64,000 bases of DNA from Strongylocentrotus purpuratus (Eukaryota > Echinodermata > Echinoidea > Camarodonta > Strongylocentrotidae), in the NCBI RefSeq assembly GCF_000002235.5, contig NW_022145604.1, forward strand, positions 3,622,339 to 3,686,338, in the 5' to 3' direction. The stretch's first letter is position 1. Every line of letters starts with the position of its first letter. Positions 26,801 through 35,135 of this stretch are shown piece after piece. Below the pieces are notes generated by a model. It was not told the origin of the DNA, did not search any database, and saw only the letters and a program-made list of their open reading frames with translations. Made by a program: the position numbers and the translations under genes.

Positions 26801-28414
26801 GCTTCTAAGCAAGTAAAACACTATATTGCAAATGTTTGATATTATTTCAATCTTAACAATTGTTTTGAAATGATTTCCTAGATATATTTTTGAGCCTAAA
26901 AGCTCAGAAATAAATAAATAAATCAACAAAAAAAATCAACAGCTGACATATCTTTATATATATTATACAGGAGAAAAAGAAAGATCCTCAGAGGGTGCTC
27001 ACAAAGACAAAACTGTCATTTCATTGATAATTCTATACTTATGATGAATTTTTCTGTTTAAAAAGGGATCTGAAATAAATTCCTCAAAGCAAATTTTGTA
27101 ACAGAAAACTAATGAAGAAGTCAAAATAAGACATTTTTTTTTAAATTTCAATATCCATTACCTACACTATATTTACACAATTAAAACAAATTCCTCAAAG
27201 CAGTTATGTGACAGAAATTCAATGAAAGTAAACAATTTCTACTCAGATGAAAATTTGACAGAAATTCTTGGATGTAAAGATCGAAAGCCATGATATATGA
27301 AGACAAAGTTTAAGGGATATAGATCCCACAGCTTAGTACGACCAGCTGATGTGTCAATCACCTGTGCTCTGAGCCTTCTTATGACACTAGCAGGAAGGAA
27401 GCGTATGAAATGAAATGAAATGTAATGCACATTGCTAAGTAGCCAATTATAAGTATGTAGATAAGCCAACCTACTTACCACAGTTCGACTAGTTAGAAAC
27501 CATCTCTACCTCCCGTTCCGGGCAACAAGCAAACGTCGCAAATGGGATGTGCAAACAGTGATCAAATGAAGAGAGCATAGCAGAATGGCATCCAATAAAT
27601 CCTGTCTTGTTCCTGTCAAGCACTTCTTTTAGTAAAAAGTCTTTGCAGTGTTAGCGTAAAACCATGGTGCCTCGATCTATATTCTTGCCTTCCCACGGAC
27701 ATTCAAACTGACCTCCTTTTATCCCACCAGACATGAATACATTAAAAGAAGACATAAAATATTCTCAAAAGCTTTCAAAAAGCGGAAACTACAAACACAG
27801 ATGGACAAGATCTTCTGACCTGGAGGAAAACAACGTACCAATGTATACTGATGGCCAGTTTGCTTAGCAATTCAAATGGCGTTATAATTTGATAGAAATT
27901 TTCCAGCAAACTGAGCAAATTGAATTCAGACTTTGTCTTTGCCTATATGAAATGCCCCCCTCTCTCTCTTCTCGGGGCCTCTTTGCATCGCGTTATACTG
28001 CATTTGCATGGTTTGCCCCGGATTTGATTTACAGCGCTGCTTTGGTGCTCCCTCAGTGTATAGCAGAGTGTGTGTATAGTGTGTGTGAGTGAGGGTGAGC
28101 ATGTAGCGCGAGTGTGTGTATGTGGGAGACTGTCCCGCCGAAGCAGCATCGTAGCATGCACTCAGGAAGCAGGATGCCTCTGTGTGTGTGTGTCCTAGAG
28201 TGTGTGTGTAGAATGTGCATGTGTGTGTTGGGATGTACTTGACATTAGCCCTCACCTGTACCGCTGTGATAAGCTGAGTCGACACTGCGGAGGGAGTGGT
28301 GCCGATTCTTGCAATACCCGGCTCGCTTTTGACCTTTATCTGTGCAAAGCTAGGATTGGTGGCCGTTACATCCATAATTAATGAGCAGTCATTGCTTCAG
28401 GAGCCGGCAGCGAA
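4122..28414 (-). CDS. POU6F: POU class 6 homeobox transcription factor (POU6F, POU6F2-like), 10 exons
   Basis: A nuclear sequence-specific transcription factor of the POU-VI class (vertebrate POU6F1/POU6F2), a family expressed mainly in neural tissue. I joined coding exons 28375-28256, 20488-20341, 12323-12202, 10678-10457, 9912-9663, 9144-9012, 8471-8350, 7767-7534, 5114-4943 and 4536-4122. All junctions are GT-AG, phases match at every join, and the product is 645 aa. Residues 1-450 are Ser/Thr/Gln/Pro-rich. The POU-specific domain (about 461-535) carries INLEEIKEFAKAFKIRRLSL. The linker is short and the homeodomain (about 554-613) carries RVWFCNKRQ with the POU-typical Cys50. The linker and homeodomain read almost like human POU6F2, and the tail lacks the short C-terminus of POU6F1. 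The start ATG at 28375 follows an in-frame TGA at 28399. A strong acceptor at 28414/28415 implies upstream non-coding exon(s). The last two exons are near certain; the low-complexity middle exons rest on phase and splice sites. Confidence 0.93.
4640..4935 (+). mobile_element. Retroposon 3' end inside the POU-domain intron
   Basis: The sequence ends in ACATTGAATTGAATTG, a short-repeat tail, and is homologous (reverse-complemented) to 13353-13600 over about 240 bp. It fills most of the 406-bp intron that splits the POU-specific domain and lies antisense to the gene. A LINE 3' UTR is the likeliest identity. Confidence 0.7.
4943..5114 (-). CDS. POU6F: POU6F exon 9, N-terminal part of the POU-specific domain
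   Basis: 172 bp, phase 1 in and 2 out. It contains VDGINLEEIKEFAKAFKI and LGLTQTQVGQALSQSEGP, then AYSQSAICR, near-identical to vertebrate POU6F2. The acceptor CCCTTCAG is preceded in pre-mRNA sense by some 260 nt of (CT)n. The exon ends inside the Arg codon of ICR/FEKLD. Confidence 0.97.
5116..5375. repeat. (GA)n microsatellite at the POU-domain exon acceptor
   Basis: About 260 bp of GA with G-rich interruptions. On the gene strand it is (CT)n and runs directly into the acceptor of the exon at 4943-5114. Confidence 0.95.
5376..7533. other. POU6F intron, mostly unremarkable
   Basis: Intron between exons 8 and 9. Apart from the telomere-like composite at 6046-6138 I see only AT-rich unique sequence and no coding or RNA feature. 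Confidence 0.6.
6046..6138. repeat. Telomere-like repeat with conserved tail, copy 1
   Basis: Degenerate CCTAACCC-type repeats followed by a tail reading ATCTTCGATGAAATAAGAGC and then AAGAGCAAT. Related copies lie at 47771-47867, 52651-52721 and 57321-57400. Confidence 0.6.
7534..7767 (-). CDS. POU6F: POU6F exon 8, linker before the POU domain
   Basis: 234 bp, phase 1 in and out. It encodes an Ala/Gln/Val-rich linker (TVISHIAAAQGSQSSVAQIL to VVSTTTATSGGG). The donor CCAG/GTAGAG was chosen over read-through because it restores phase into the POU-specific exon. Confidence 0.85.
8097..8335. repeat. (CT)n-rich microsatellite
   Basis: Interrupted CT tracts on the plus strand, in the POU6F intron just downstream of exon 7. 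Confidence 0.95.
8350..8471 (-). CDS. POU6F: POU6F exon 7 (coding)
   Basis: 122 bp, phase 2 in and 1 out. It encodes an Ala/Ser/Thr-rich segment ending ALSLHGLAG. Donor CAG/GTAAGG is followed at once, in pre-mRNA sense, by a (GA)n tract. Phase agreement on both sides is the main support. Confidence 0.78.
8513..8690. mobile_element. Short TIR-type repeat, family B copy 1
   Basis: It starts TACAGTCAAGCCTGCTTA and contains phrases such as GACAACCACC and AAGTGGTCTTTATA that recur in the element at 16985-17167. Probably non-autonomous; the right end is uncertain. Confidence 0.5.
9012..9144 (-). CDS. POU6F: POU6F exon 6 (coding)
   Basis: 133 bp, phase 1 in and 2 out. It encodes a Ser/Thr/Leu-rich segment (SVPSLVTTQNSQALPSLATV). 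The alternative acceptor four bases further in gives an early stop, which fixes the boundary at 9144. Donor is ACA/GTAAGA. Confidence 0.78.
9663..9912 (-). CDS. POU6F: POU6F exon 5 (coding)
   Basis: 250 bp, phase 0 in and 1 out. It encodes a Ser/Thr/Pro-rich region running from VLPSTLAAIPSITSS to SISHAHPKT. Acceptor TTCTTCCAG and donor ACAA/GTGAGT. No domain is recognised. Confidence 0.82.
10085..10230. repeat. (ATC)n microsatellite
   Basis: Interrupted, then near-perfect ATC triplets. It lies in the POU6F intron between exons 4 and 5. Confidence 0.95.
10457..10678 (-). CDS. POU6F: POU6F exon 4, repeated QQILT(L/I)P motif
   Basis: 222 bp, phase 0 in and out. It contains three consecutive degenerate copies of a QQ-(I/L)-LT-(I/L)-P motif (AQQLLTIP, QQQILTLP, QQQILTIP), then IQFLIP. 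Human POU6F2 has a related VLTLPTANL stretch. Such hydrophobic-Gln motifs resemble the activation segments of Sp1- and CREB-type factors; the function here is inferred. The donor is CAA/GTAATG. Confidence 0.85.
11949..12044. mobile_element. 96-bp palindromic MITE, family C copy 1
   Basis: Inverted arms of about 31 bp (TTTTCACGAAGTGACGGTAG type) meet around a short core. The element is bounded by CGTC...GACG and flanked on both sides by AATT. It is about 90% identical to the reverse complement of 19877-19973. Confidence 0.85.
12202..12323 (-). CDS. POU6F: POU6F exon 3 (coding)
   Basis: 122 bp, phase 1 in and 0 out. It encodes a Gln-rich segment (GSQAQHQPQLLMSPALQG, then AQPILANQ) like the glutamine-rich activation region of vertebrate POU6F2. 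Donor is CAG/GTTAG; the acceptor ends ACCAG. Confidence 0.78.
12345..12535 (+). mobile_element. Probable retroposon 3' tail
   Basis: AT-rich sequence ending AATAAAGTAAATTGAAATTG and then AATTGAATG, a tail type shared with other retroposon ends in the window. No coding remnant is seen. Confidence 0.4.
12832..12945. mobile_element. Small foldback element
   Basis: Inverted arms of about 50 bp: left AAATGTGTTTGAAG...GATGAAAGAATAAA, right TTTATTCTTTCATC...CTTCAAACACATTT. A long homopolymer region follows directly. Confidence 0.8.
12942..13018. repeat. Poly(T) to poly(G) homopolymer junction
   Basis: About 23 T, a GTTGCTGTTGTTG interruption, about 19 T, then about 22 G. Candidate quadruplex or replication-slippage site; its length is prone to assembly error. 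Confidence 0.9.
13353..13600 (-). mobile_element. Retroposon 3' end, second copy
   Basis: The reverse complement ends ACAAATAAATACATTGAATT and matches 4640-4935 through shared blocks such as CATCACCAAAATGTATCCAT and ACATGTGAGC. Probable LINE 3' UTR. Confidence 0.7.
13670..13812. mobile_element. Foldback MITE with ATAATATTG termini
   Basis: 143 bp of inverted arms (ATAATATTGGATGGCTTTG, AATATATTGCT, CAATATTG) around a GGA loop flanked by GACGAGTC/GAACGAGTC. Confidence 0.85.
13895..13985. repeat. Inverted repeat with CCCGGATGACTGA arms
   Basis: Arms TTCCCGGATGACTGA and TCAGTCATCCGGGTA, with weaker outward pairing through GATATC-type sequence. Likely a degraded small foldback element. Confidence 0.6.
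13986..16734. other. POU6F intron, no gene seen
   Basis: Inside the 8-kb intron between exons 2 and 3. It holds a (GA)n tract (about 14600-14815) and an (AATC)n-tailed repeat end near 16060-16105 (GGCTCCCGGCGC then AATCAATCAATC). The rest is AT-rich unique sequence. Confidence 0.6.
14600..14815. repeat. (GA)n-rich microsatellite
   Basis: Interrupted GA repeats, purest at about 14767-14806. They give spurious Ser/Leu-rich open frames on the minus strand. Confidence 0.95.
16735..16965 (-). mobile_element. LINE fragment (RTE-type endonuclease/RT C-terminus)
   Basis: The minus strand reads KWRWAGHVARLQENRWTNQL and then RGRQKRRWRDDL, the C-terminal signature of invertebrate LINE endonuclease-reverse transcriptases (W-AGHVAR, GR-KRRW-DD). 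It is a short fragment with at least one in-frame stop near its start. The clade call is from memory. Confidence 0.8.
16985..17167. mobile_element. Short TIR-type repeat, family B copy 2
   Basis: Termini TACAGTCAAATCTG and CAGGTTTGAATGTA are inverted repeats. The interior has repeated GTGGCC/GGCCAC units. Related to 8513-8690. Confidence 0.6.
17485..17670. mobile_element. MITE family A, copy 2
   Basis: 186 bp with termini CCTTAAAGCCCCTCTGCACT and AGTGCAGTGGGGCTTTAAG in inverted orientation. It aligns end to end with copies at 1147-1344 and 36575-36779. Confidence 0.85.
17818..18200 (-). mobile_element. LINE 3' end (CR1/L2-like RT C-terminus)
   Basis: The minus strand encodes RSASDPLRLTYSVTRT, AGDRTFTVSASKCWNDLPLR and VLTFRKVLKTYLFCNL, the conserved tail of CR1/L2-type reverse transcriptase proteins. 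A stop, a short 3' UTR with GCGCTTTGGGCC and an (ATA)n tail follow. The 5' end is truncated. Confidence 0.85.
18818..19346. mobile_element. Degraded TIR element with TACTCGAGTAC-type ends
   Basis: Both ends, read inward, show related sequence (left GGTGCCCGGTAAGG...TTGAGTAC, right complement GGTGTACCGGGCGTAA...CTCGAGTAC). The interior has no recognised protein. It may be hAT-like, but I could not read a target duplication. Confidence 0.45.
19877..19973. mobile_element. 97-bp palindromic MITE, family C copy 2
   Basis: Same element as 11949-12044 but inverted. It is bounded by CGTC...GACG and flanked by ATAT on both sides. Confidence 0.85.
20341..20488 (-). CDS. POU6F: POU6F exon 2 (coding)
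   Basis: 148 bp, phase 0 in and 1 out, with acceptor TTTCTGTCTAG and donor CAG/GTAAGT. It encodes a Ser/Ala/Gln-rich segment that includes ATDQLLLAMQSAAANSS. No recognised domain. Support comes from clean splice sites and from phase agreement with its neighbours. Confidence 0.78.
22010..22240 (+). mobile_element. LINE reverse transcriptase fragment
   Basis: The plus strand reads SSWFESNLSNRSQYVVYNN, then GVPQSSILGPLLFLIYINDF, the RT motif block GVPQGSxLGPLLFxIYINDL of CR1/L2-type LINEs. It is interrupted by stops and is a decayed fragment. Confidence 0.88.
22640..22783 (+). mobile_element. Probable retroposon 3' tail with (ATATGA)n
   Basis: Ends TGAAATAAATATGAATATG and more ATATGA repeats, preceded by AT-rich UTR-like sequence. 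It lies 400 bp after the RT fragment and could be the same insertion, but that is unproven. Confidence 0.45.
23620..23946. mobile_element. GC-rich TIR element (GCTATGGTCACA ends)
   Basis: 327 bp with perfect 12-bp inverted ends GCTATGGTCACA/TGTGACCATAGC and further inverted pairing through GTAGCCTGCTCGGT. The interior is rich in GCGGCGACCG-type repeats. It stands out strongly in GC from its surroundings. No protein is encoded and the family is unassigned. Confidence 0.85.
23960..24352. mobile_element. Mutator-like MITE with 9-bp target duplication
   Basis: 393 bp with inverted ends TTAAAGATGAAGTTGAGTTC and GAACTCAACCTTCTCTTTAA. Both sides carry CACTGATGA (23951-23959 and 24353-24361). A 9-bp duplication is typical of Mutator-like elements. 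A single related end lies near 21197-21220. Confidence 0.8.
25640..25842 (+). mobile_element. Probable retroposon 3' tail
   Basis: AT-rich UTR-like sequence ending AACAAATTGAAATTGAAATT, the same tail class as elsewhere in the window. No coding remnant. Confidence 0.4.
26565..26710. mobile_element. MITE family D, partial copy
   Basis: It begins TTAAAGTCCACCCTGATA and continues with GTGAAAGTTTGAGCAATATC, matching the inverted right half of 36882-37054. The far terminus is not recognisable. Confidence 0.65.
28075..28230. repeat. Interrupted (GT)n microsatellite
   Basis: Short TGTGTG runs just downstream of the POU6F start-codon exon donor, in intron 1. Confidence 0.85.
28256..28414 (-). CDS. 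POU6F: POU6F exon with start codon
   Basis: Coding part 28375-28256 (40 codons, ends in phase 0 at CAG/GTGAGG). It begins MDVTATNPSFAQIKVKSEPG; VKSE fits a SUMO-acceptor motif (psi-K-x-E), by motif only. Bases 28376-28414 would be 5' UTR after a pyrimidine-rich acceptor ending CCTAG. The exon is followed by an intron of about 7.8 kb. Confidence 0.8.
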
Positions 28415-28587
28415 CTAGGATAAGCAAGACGGACATGGGAAGGGGGTCAAAAAGAGGGAGAAGGAAAGAAAACATTAACATCACAAGTAAACTCTCAAGA
28501 AGAAAAAAATGTTGAGTAAAGGTGATTCCCAGGTCTTTAATCTTTTCCTCAAAATCATGATTAAGAAAGAAATATATGCAAGTATAA

Positions 28588-29083
28588 CAGAGAGAGAGAG
28601 AAAGAGAGAGAAAGAGAAAGAGAGAGAGAGAGAAAGAAAGACAGAGAGGAAGTAAGAGATATGGAAGAAAAGAAGCAGAGAGACTAGGAAAAAAGAGAGA
28701 TGGAGACAGAGACAGAGACAGAGACAGAGAGAGATGTAAATAGAGAGATAGAGAGAAATAGAAAGATAGAGAGACAGAAAGGGATAGAAAGAGAGATGTA
28801 TAAAGCGATAGAGAGATAATTGATTTAGAATACACCGACCACATGTAATATGGGAATACAGGTAGCAATACACAGCAATGGAGAGTGAGAAAAAGAGAGA
28901 GAGAGAGAAAAAAAAGATAGAGAAAGAAGGATAAAAGCTATACTGAGAGACAGATGTAGAAATAGCTGGATAGATAGAGACAAAGACAGAGAGAGACAGA
29001 GAGACAGAGAGAGGGAGACTGAGAGAGAGAGGGAGACTGAGAGAGAGACAGAGAGACAGAGAAAGAGAGAGGCAGAGAAAGAA

Positions 29084-29118
<35 letters not shown>

Positions 29119-29132
29119 GAGAGAGAGAGAGT
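28588..29132. repeat. (GA)n/(GACA)n microsatellite cluster
   Basis: Two purine-rich blocks (about 28588-28800 and 28880-29132) separated by unique sequence. Long Ser/Leu open frames here are simple-repeat artefacts. Confidence 0.95.
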
Positions 29133-31366
29133 ACCACCTCCTACAAATATTAGAAAGAAAAACCATCCATCCAATCTGCAGTAGATATGAATACACCATG
29201 TGTACTTTTGTCATTTTCATTTCTCAAAATGAAAGAATCTGATGAAAAGCAGTTATAAATTTCAGAATCATGCACTTCCGTCTCTGCTTCATCTGCCCCT
29301 TCCTCTATCAATCAGTTTGGGATTACATGCATATGAATACATGTAAATGTAAACTTGTGATTGAATTGGGTAACAGATATTTACATGTAATTTGAACACA
29401 AAAATATTCAATATTTTCAATTATTTCAAATATGATCAAGGAATCTGTTTATCCATGTGAATTGCAACAACTCTATGTTCACAAATCCACTTCATAATAA
29501 TGCTTTTCTCTCTAGTACGTGAATTATTTTATCAACTTCTCATCTAAAACTTAAATGAATTGATGACAAGTTTGAATTCGAATCCCATAAGACAACAAGT
29601 CTTTTCCCTAATTTTGATCAACATACATCATGTATATCTGTTTGAAAAAGACAAACTAAAAGTTGCTTCGACAATATTAATATTAAAATGTATTCAAGAA
29701 CAATGATTAGCGCTGAGTGAGTGTGTGTGAGTTGTTTTTGTGACTGCACTCAGACATTATTCACCAAATTACCTACCAATTGTATTATTTGAAAGAAGCA
29801 TTCAACTCTCATTTTCCGAAATCCTATTAATGGATATTCCAGGAAAGTATTATCTGCTAGCTGTTGAAACTAATAATCTTTTGTTTGTATTCTATCTATA
29901 GAAAAACTGACAACTTTATTGTTATTTGCTATTCATTGAAAAACTGATAACTTTATTAACAATAATTACCAAACTTGTTAAAAACTAATTGACCAAATTT
30001 GGATTGCTTTGTCAAAAAATGATGGATGTTATAAAAGCACTTATTGAAAAAGAAGAACATGCAGTGTCTGGTACATGCACTTAATATACATGTAACAATT
30101 GTATCTAAAACACCAAATGTATGCATCTCGTGTGCTCAGTTTGCATAGGGTTGGACAAAGATCAATACAAGCACATCGCACAACGCTAGAAGACTGAGAG
30201 CCTTCTACTATTACCAACCAGGTCCTATCTGCAGTATGCAAACTCTGCAATTAAAATCTCAGATTACGGGACTGCACTGACGTATTGTTCCTCTCTGGTA
30301 CATCAAAGAGATGGGAGAGGAGCAGGGGAAAAAGTTACATGGGATCTGTTTCTACTTTCTACTTTCGTTGTACCAATATCTCTTCCAAAAGGGCAAAGGA
30401 CCTCTTCTTCCTCTGCAATTTGGACACAAACACATACGGCTGATGCAGGATATCCACTATCACCCCTCCCCCCCCCCCCCCCCCCCGAAGAAGAAAAACA
30501 AGGAGAAAAGGAGTTTCATACCCAAAGGAGGACAGATATATGAAAGTTTTTTTGTAACTACTTTGAAAAAATTCTATGCAAGGGGAATGTTTATGAATCT
30601 TAAAGGATTACAAAATCTCTCCATGTATATTCAATTGCAAATAACTGCATGGTTCCAAACTAAGTGAAACCAAATGTTTAGAGTGCTAACACTAACAGGA
30701 AAACTGGACTTACTCTCCTTTTAAGAGACTGTATACACTACAAAGCACAACTACATCATAAACATAATTTCTTATAGGGTTCTCTTTTCAAACAAAATAG
30801 AGGGGGTTTGACCATAGCCCTTCATTAATTGTACTGGTTGTGAAATAAAATTGTGGCTAATAACTTGATAAACAGACTTTTTTTAAACTACCAAGGGGAT
30901 ATTAGAATCATGAATATGGATATTTGAACACAATAGTGGTATATTCTATCACCTTCCACAAGTACAAAAATCACTGAAGTACATTGTTCAGACTCAAACG
31001 CCAAGCGCGACATGTTCTTCTCTGCATTGTACTAAGCTGGCAGTAAACAAAATTGATCTTTTATGACACATTCGCGGTAAACGTGCATGGCGAAGAGAAA
31101 GGGGTATTCTGTCCTTTCACAGTGGAAGTGCTCACGAAGGGAGATATATTTATTTTGGTGCCTTTCCATTACTTAAGGTAAAAGGCCACATCTATCAATT
31201 GCTGGCCCTCAAGGGCAGTGTGTAAATTTCCTGCGCAATTTACAAAGCAAACAATGGCTCTGGTGGATGTGCATTTCACCCCAGAATAGAAAGGGTTCCG
31301 TGTAGGTTTTCTCATTCGACTTTGTCACCCAAATTGTCATCTAAAAAAAAATCTCAATTTTAAAAA

Positions 31367-32200
31367 ATTCAAATTGCGCTCATGTGCAGCCATTGTACAA
31401 TTTCATTCATTGTATTTTTGATTGAAATTATTTTTCTGAACTGTTGGTTCAACAATTACACTGCATTTATGAGCAGCAGTTGTTTATGTATCTCTTTTAG
31501 TTTATCAAATTATTTGCTCTATTCGGTGCAAGAATTAAATTGAGTTCATCTGCAGAAGTTGTATACATGTAAGTTGCTTTATTCCATTTTACATCTAAAT
31601 GAATATATTGAACAGCTTGTCTACCGTAGAGTTGTTTCATTTGCATTTTTAATGAATATGCTTAGCTGTTTGTTAAAAGAATTTACAATCATAAGCAGCA
31701 AGTGTACAGCTCGTTTCATTTGAAGGTACTTTTTAATTTTCATTTTTTACAATAAGTATTCTGATCTGTCATACAGTGAAATAATCAAAATTGTACAAAT
31801 GCATATTTCTAGATTTCCTTATGCAATAAATATTCTGTTCCGTCAACTGCAAGGAAAAGAAAAGTATGAAATTGCACTCAAGTGTGGTACTCTACAATTT
31901 GTTTCATTAGGAAGATTTTTTTTGCTTGTTTGTTTAGTTTTCTTTTCAAAATTAACAGTGTAAAGCATACATTGCCAAGCTAAATGACAGAAAGCTTGAT
32001 TCAAATAAAATGTGGGCAATTACATTGTTCACACATTCAGGTGTTTTGTTACGTTGCGAATTTTCACTGCCATGCCTGTTCGTAATGACTATTCTGAAAT
32101 GTAAATTGCAATATGGCCAAAAAAGTAGTTGAAAATATGATTAATTACATGTGCCCAGCTGCAAAAGTTTGATTATATTTCTTATTTTCTTTTATTTGAC
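31367..32200. repeat. Degenerate tandem repeat, about 75-100 bp period
   Basis: Recurring phrases in the same order: AATTGCGCTCATGTGCAGCC, ATTTATGAGCAGCAGTTGT, TTCATCTGCAGAAGTTGTA, CATAAGCAGCAAGTGTACAG and AATTGCACTCAAGTGTGG. Each is followed by TTTCATT-like and ATTCTG(A)TCTGT-like blocks. The units are very diverged, so the boundaries are approximate. Confidence 0.45.
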
Positions 32201-32904
32201 TGTTTTCCTGTGCAATGCAATATGGCCATACATTACTTTCAAATAAAGTATGCTGGATTCCAAGATCGTTGGCTAGATTTACAATGCATAATGTACAGAA
32301 CTTATGTATGATTTGCATCAATAAAACATATAATAATTGTATAACTTGAAGCATGGCTATTACAATCAGTAGGTGATTTGAAGGATACAAGTTAATTTCT
32401 TTCTCTGCTATAGACATGTATATTCCCTATTGATACATTTCATGAAAATAAAACAGGATAAGCTAATACAAGATCACAAATTACATTGCTGAAAAACAGC
32501 CTGCCGCTAAAAGCAAACTCTTGCTCTATAATGCTGTTTAGGAATGTAATGCGATACAATAAAGGGCTTCTAGATTTGATAAATAAAAGTTTATTCCCAA
32601 ATCTCAATTTCCAGATTTATTTCCATAGTGATTATATAACGGCTGTACATTTATGGACAATTATCGAACAACGTCTTTGGCCAGGGCTCTACACTCACTA
32701 ACAGTTCTTACTCTTCCACTGCAGTGCAGTAAATTAATAAAAGTCATATAAAGTTTGATTCATGATATGCAATTTAGCACAAAATATTTGAAATCTCACC
32801 TTAAAAAAATTGTCCTCTTTTATTCTTTCTCTCCCTCTCCATCTCTTTATGTACAGTACATATACAGTACATGTACCTTGCATTGCTAAAGCCTCGCTCA
32901 TCCT

Positions 32905-32962
32905 CCCTCCCCCCCCCCCCCCCCCCCCTCTCTCTCTCTTGCCCTCTCTCTCTTTCTCTCTC
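32905..32962. repeat. Poly(C) plus (CT)n tract
   Basis: A run of about 19 C followed by CT repeats. Confidence 0.9.
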
Positions 32963-33651
32963 TCAATTAATTTTCTGTGATCAAACTTCATCAATCAAAT
33001 CAAGCCAGACAGAACTAGGATAGACAGAAATTAGAAAAAAAATAACATCTTTGGAAAACACAAATCTGTTGGAAATGCAACTTATCTGATATATTCTCAG
33101 TATGCATCCCTGTATACACACAAAAGAAATAATAATTAAAAAGCAGCAATAAAATTGAGGGGGGGGGCGTTAGTGATCTATGACATTTGTAGGTCTTTGA
33201 ATAAAGATTGATGAACTAAAATATTGACAAAGATTTACTCCAAAGCATGTATTACTTTTTAAAAAACTTAATTGGAGTATCTGGGCGTTATGACCTGGAA
33301 TTGAAACCTCTAAAAGCCAGAACAAACATGCATTTTGGTTTATGAATATCAAAAAGAAAGAAATCTGGATGGAGGAACTTCGAAGGTGATAATAAAGAAG
33401 AAAAAAGTCAGCTTTACAAGGATTACATTGTCAAGTAATGCTTGGCTTGCCTTGTACAGGTAATAATTCTACTAAAGCCTTTAGAGATCAATGCCTCACA
33501 CAATAATCAGAGCAAAGTCAATTAGTCTGTCATGTCAAGAAAAACAATCTGGCAGGTAGCAAAGAGAAGGCTCAGTTTGGGAAATACTATACAAGTGAGC
33601 CCCCCCCCCCCCCCCCCAAAAAAAGGACATGTATGGGTGAAAAACCTTTTA

Positions 33652-33710
33652 TAGGTTTTCTGAGACTAAGGATATTTTCTGGGATAAAAATCCTTAGTCT
33701 CAGAAAACTA
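33652..33710. repeat. Near-perfect short hairpin
   Basis: Arms GTTTTCTGAGACTAAGGAT and ATCCTTAGTCTCAGAAAAC are exactly complementary, with a loop of about 15 bases that pairs partly at its base. Either a minimal foldback element or a small structured RNA; nothing nearby decides which. Confidence 0.75.
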
Positions 33711-33772
33711 ATCAAGTCTTTCAAAAAAGTAACCCCAAAATGCAAAAGGTAGTGCATTTAATTTCCCTGTTC

Positions 33773-33774
<2 letters not shown>

Positions 33775-33835
<61 letters not shown>

Positions 33836-33925
33836 CCTCCCTCCCTCCCTCCCTCCCTCCCTCCCTCCCTCCCTCCCTCCCTCCCTCCCTCCCTCCCTCC
33901 CTCCTACCCACCCACCCACCCACCC
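33775..33925. repeat. (CT)n then (CCCT)n then (CCCA)n compound microsatellite
   Basis: About 50 bp of pure CT followed by about 70 bp of CCCT and a few CCCA units. Confidence 0.97.
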
Positions 33926-34679
33926 AGTCCAGTTCTGATATACAGTCATTTACAGTTATAACATTTAATTTCTACCCTGCACATGGAATGGATGAAAATA
34001 GCAAAATCTTTTACTTCTTGAATAATATAATCACAAGATGTCCATAAACCTGTCCATTATGCTAGCCAGAAAAGTGGAAAGCACCTGAGCAAGAGGTTGG
34101 GGATTTATGCGTGTATGCACAATTAATGCACCTTGCAAGGTATTGTGGAGAGCTCTATTTAAAGACACACACTTCTGTCAAAAAGTTCACCTAATAAAAA
34201 GGGATGTCGGGTAAGTACAGGTACTGCATTGAAACACAGAAAAGGCAAGATTAATATTTAATCAAGTGTAGCACTTAATCAAGCATAAAAAATACAGAGG
34301 GCTTCCCAACGGACAACCGGCAGAACAATACCAACATGAACTATATATTCATGACTGGATGAATTAACACATTAAGACTCGTTTCATGAAAAGGGGAAGG
34401 AGATTCCTCGGCATGTACGCACTGCATCCCCAGGGCTCGGCTTTAACTAAGATACATTGTATAAGGAGGAGGAAAGGAACCACGATTGCATTAAAGATTC
34501 TCTGTGAGATAAATCAGCTCAAGGGGTATTTGGTGAGATTATGCGCAAGTCAAAAGCCATCCTTTCTGGTGGAATTAACGGGATACCTGCGGGCAGGAGG
34601 GAGAGAGTCAGGGACGGGAGAGTGGGTGGATGAGAGGGAGGAAAAGGGATCATAAAATATCTAACAATATCAAAGAAAA

Positions 34680-35098
34680 CAAAAGAGACAGAGAGAGGGG
34701 GGGGGACAGGGGGTGGATATGAAGGAAAAGGGAATGTGAAAGAGAGATGAACAATCAAAGAGAAAGATGGAAAGGCAAAGAGCAAGAGAGCGAAAGAGAA
34801 AGAAAAAAAGGTGAATGAGAAAGAATAAAATGGATGAATATAATGAACGGTGAAATATGGTGATGAGACAGGGAAGAGAGTCCTAGAGGAGGGAAATAGT
34901 GGAGGAAGAGATTTAAACCATAGAAAGAACCAAAAGCTCAGAAAATAAGAAGAAAACAAGAGGTTAAAGAGTATCTTAGAAAAGAAAAATGGACAGAGAA
35001 AAGGGGAAGATCTAGACAAAAGAAAACAGAGTAAGAGACAGGAGACAGGACGAGAAAGAAAGAGAGACAGAGACAGAGAAAGAGAAAGAGAAAGAGAA

Positions 35099-35134
<36 letters not shown>

Positions 35135-35135
35135 C
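34680..35135. repeat. GA-rich low-complexity region
   Basis: Purine-rich on the plus strand, with a pure (GA)n end at about 35098-35134. Long Ser/Phe open frames on the minus strand come from this composition. Confidence 0.9.

Larger units (their letters stand above)
20489..28255. other. Long first POU6F coding intron
   Basis: This 7.8-kb intron holds a LINE RT fragment, two adjacent TIR elements (23620-24352), retroposon tails, a MITE at 26565 and a GT repeat at 28075. No additional exon is convincing. An open frame at 27239-27481 (minus) lacks splice and family support. Confidence 0.6.

Noticed and set aside
27239-27481. 80-aa open frame on the minus strand in POU6F intron 1
   Set aside because: Readable sequence, but no recognised family, no good splice sites that would fit POU6F phases, and no repeat signature.
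28075-28230. Candidate CRISPR-like or other patterned array
   Set aside because: It is a simple interrupted GT microsatellite; no repeat-spacer structure exists anywhere in the window.
28389-29220. Overlapping Ser/Leu-rich open frames of up to 218 aa on the minus strand
   Set aside because: They are translations of (CT)n microsatellite sequence, with no domain, codon bias or splice context. The same applies to frames at 5039-5377, 8046-8363, 14521-14989, 33708-33961, 34519-35157, 37604-38082, 48825-49180 and 51675-52309 (beyond the true exon 8).
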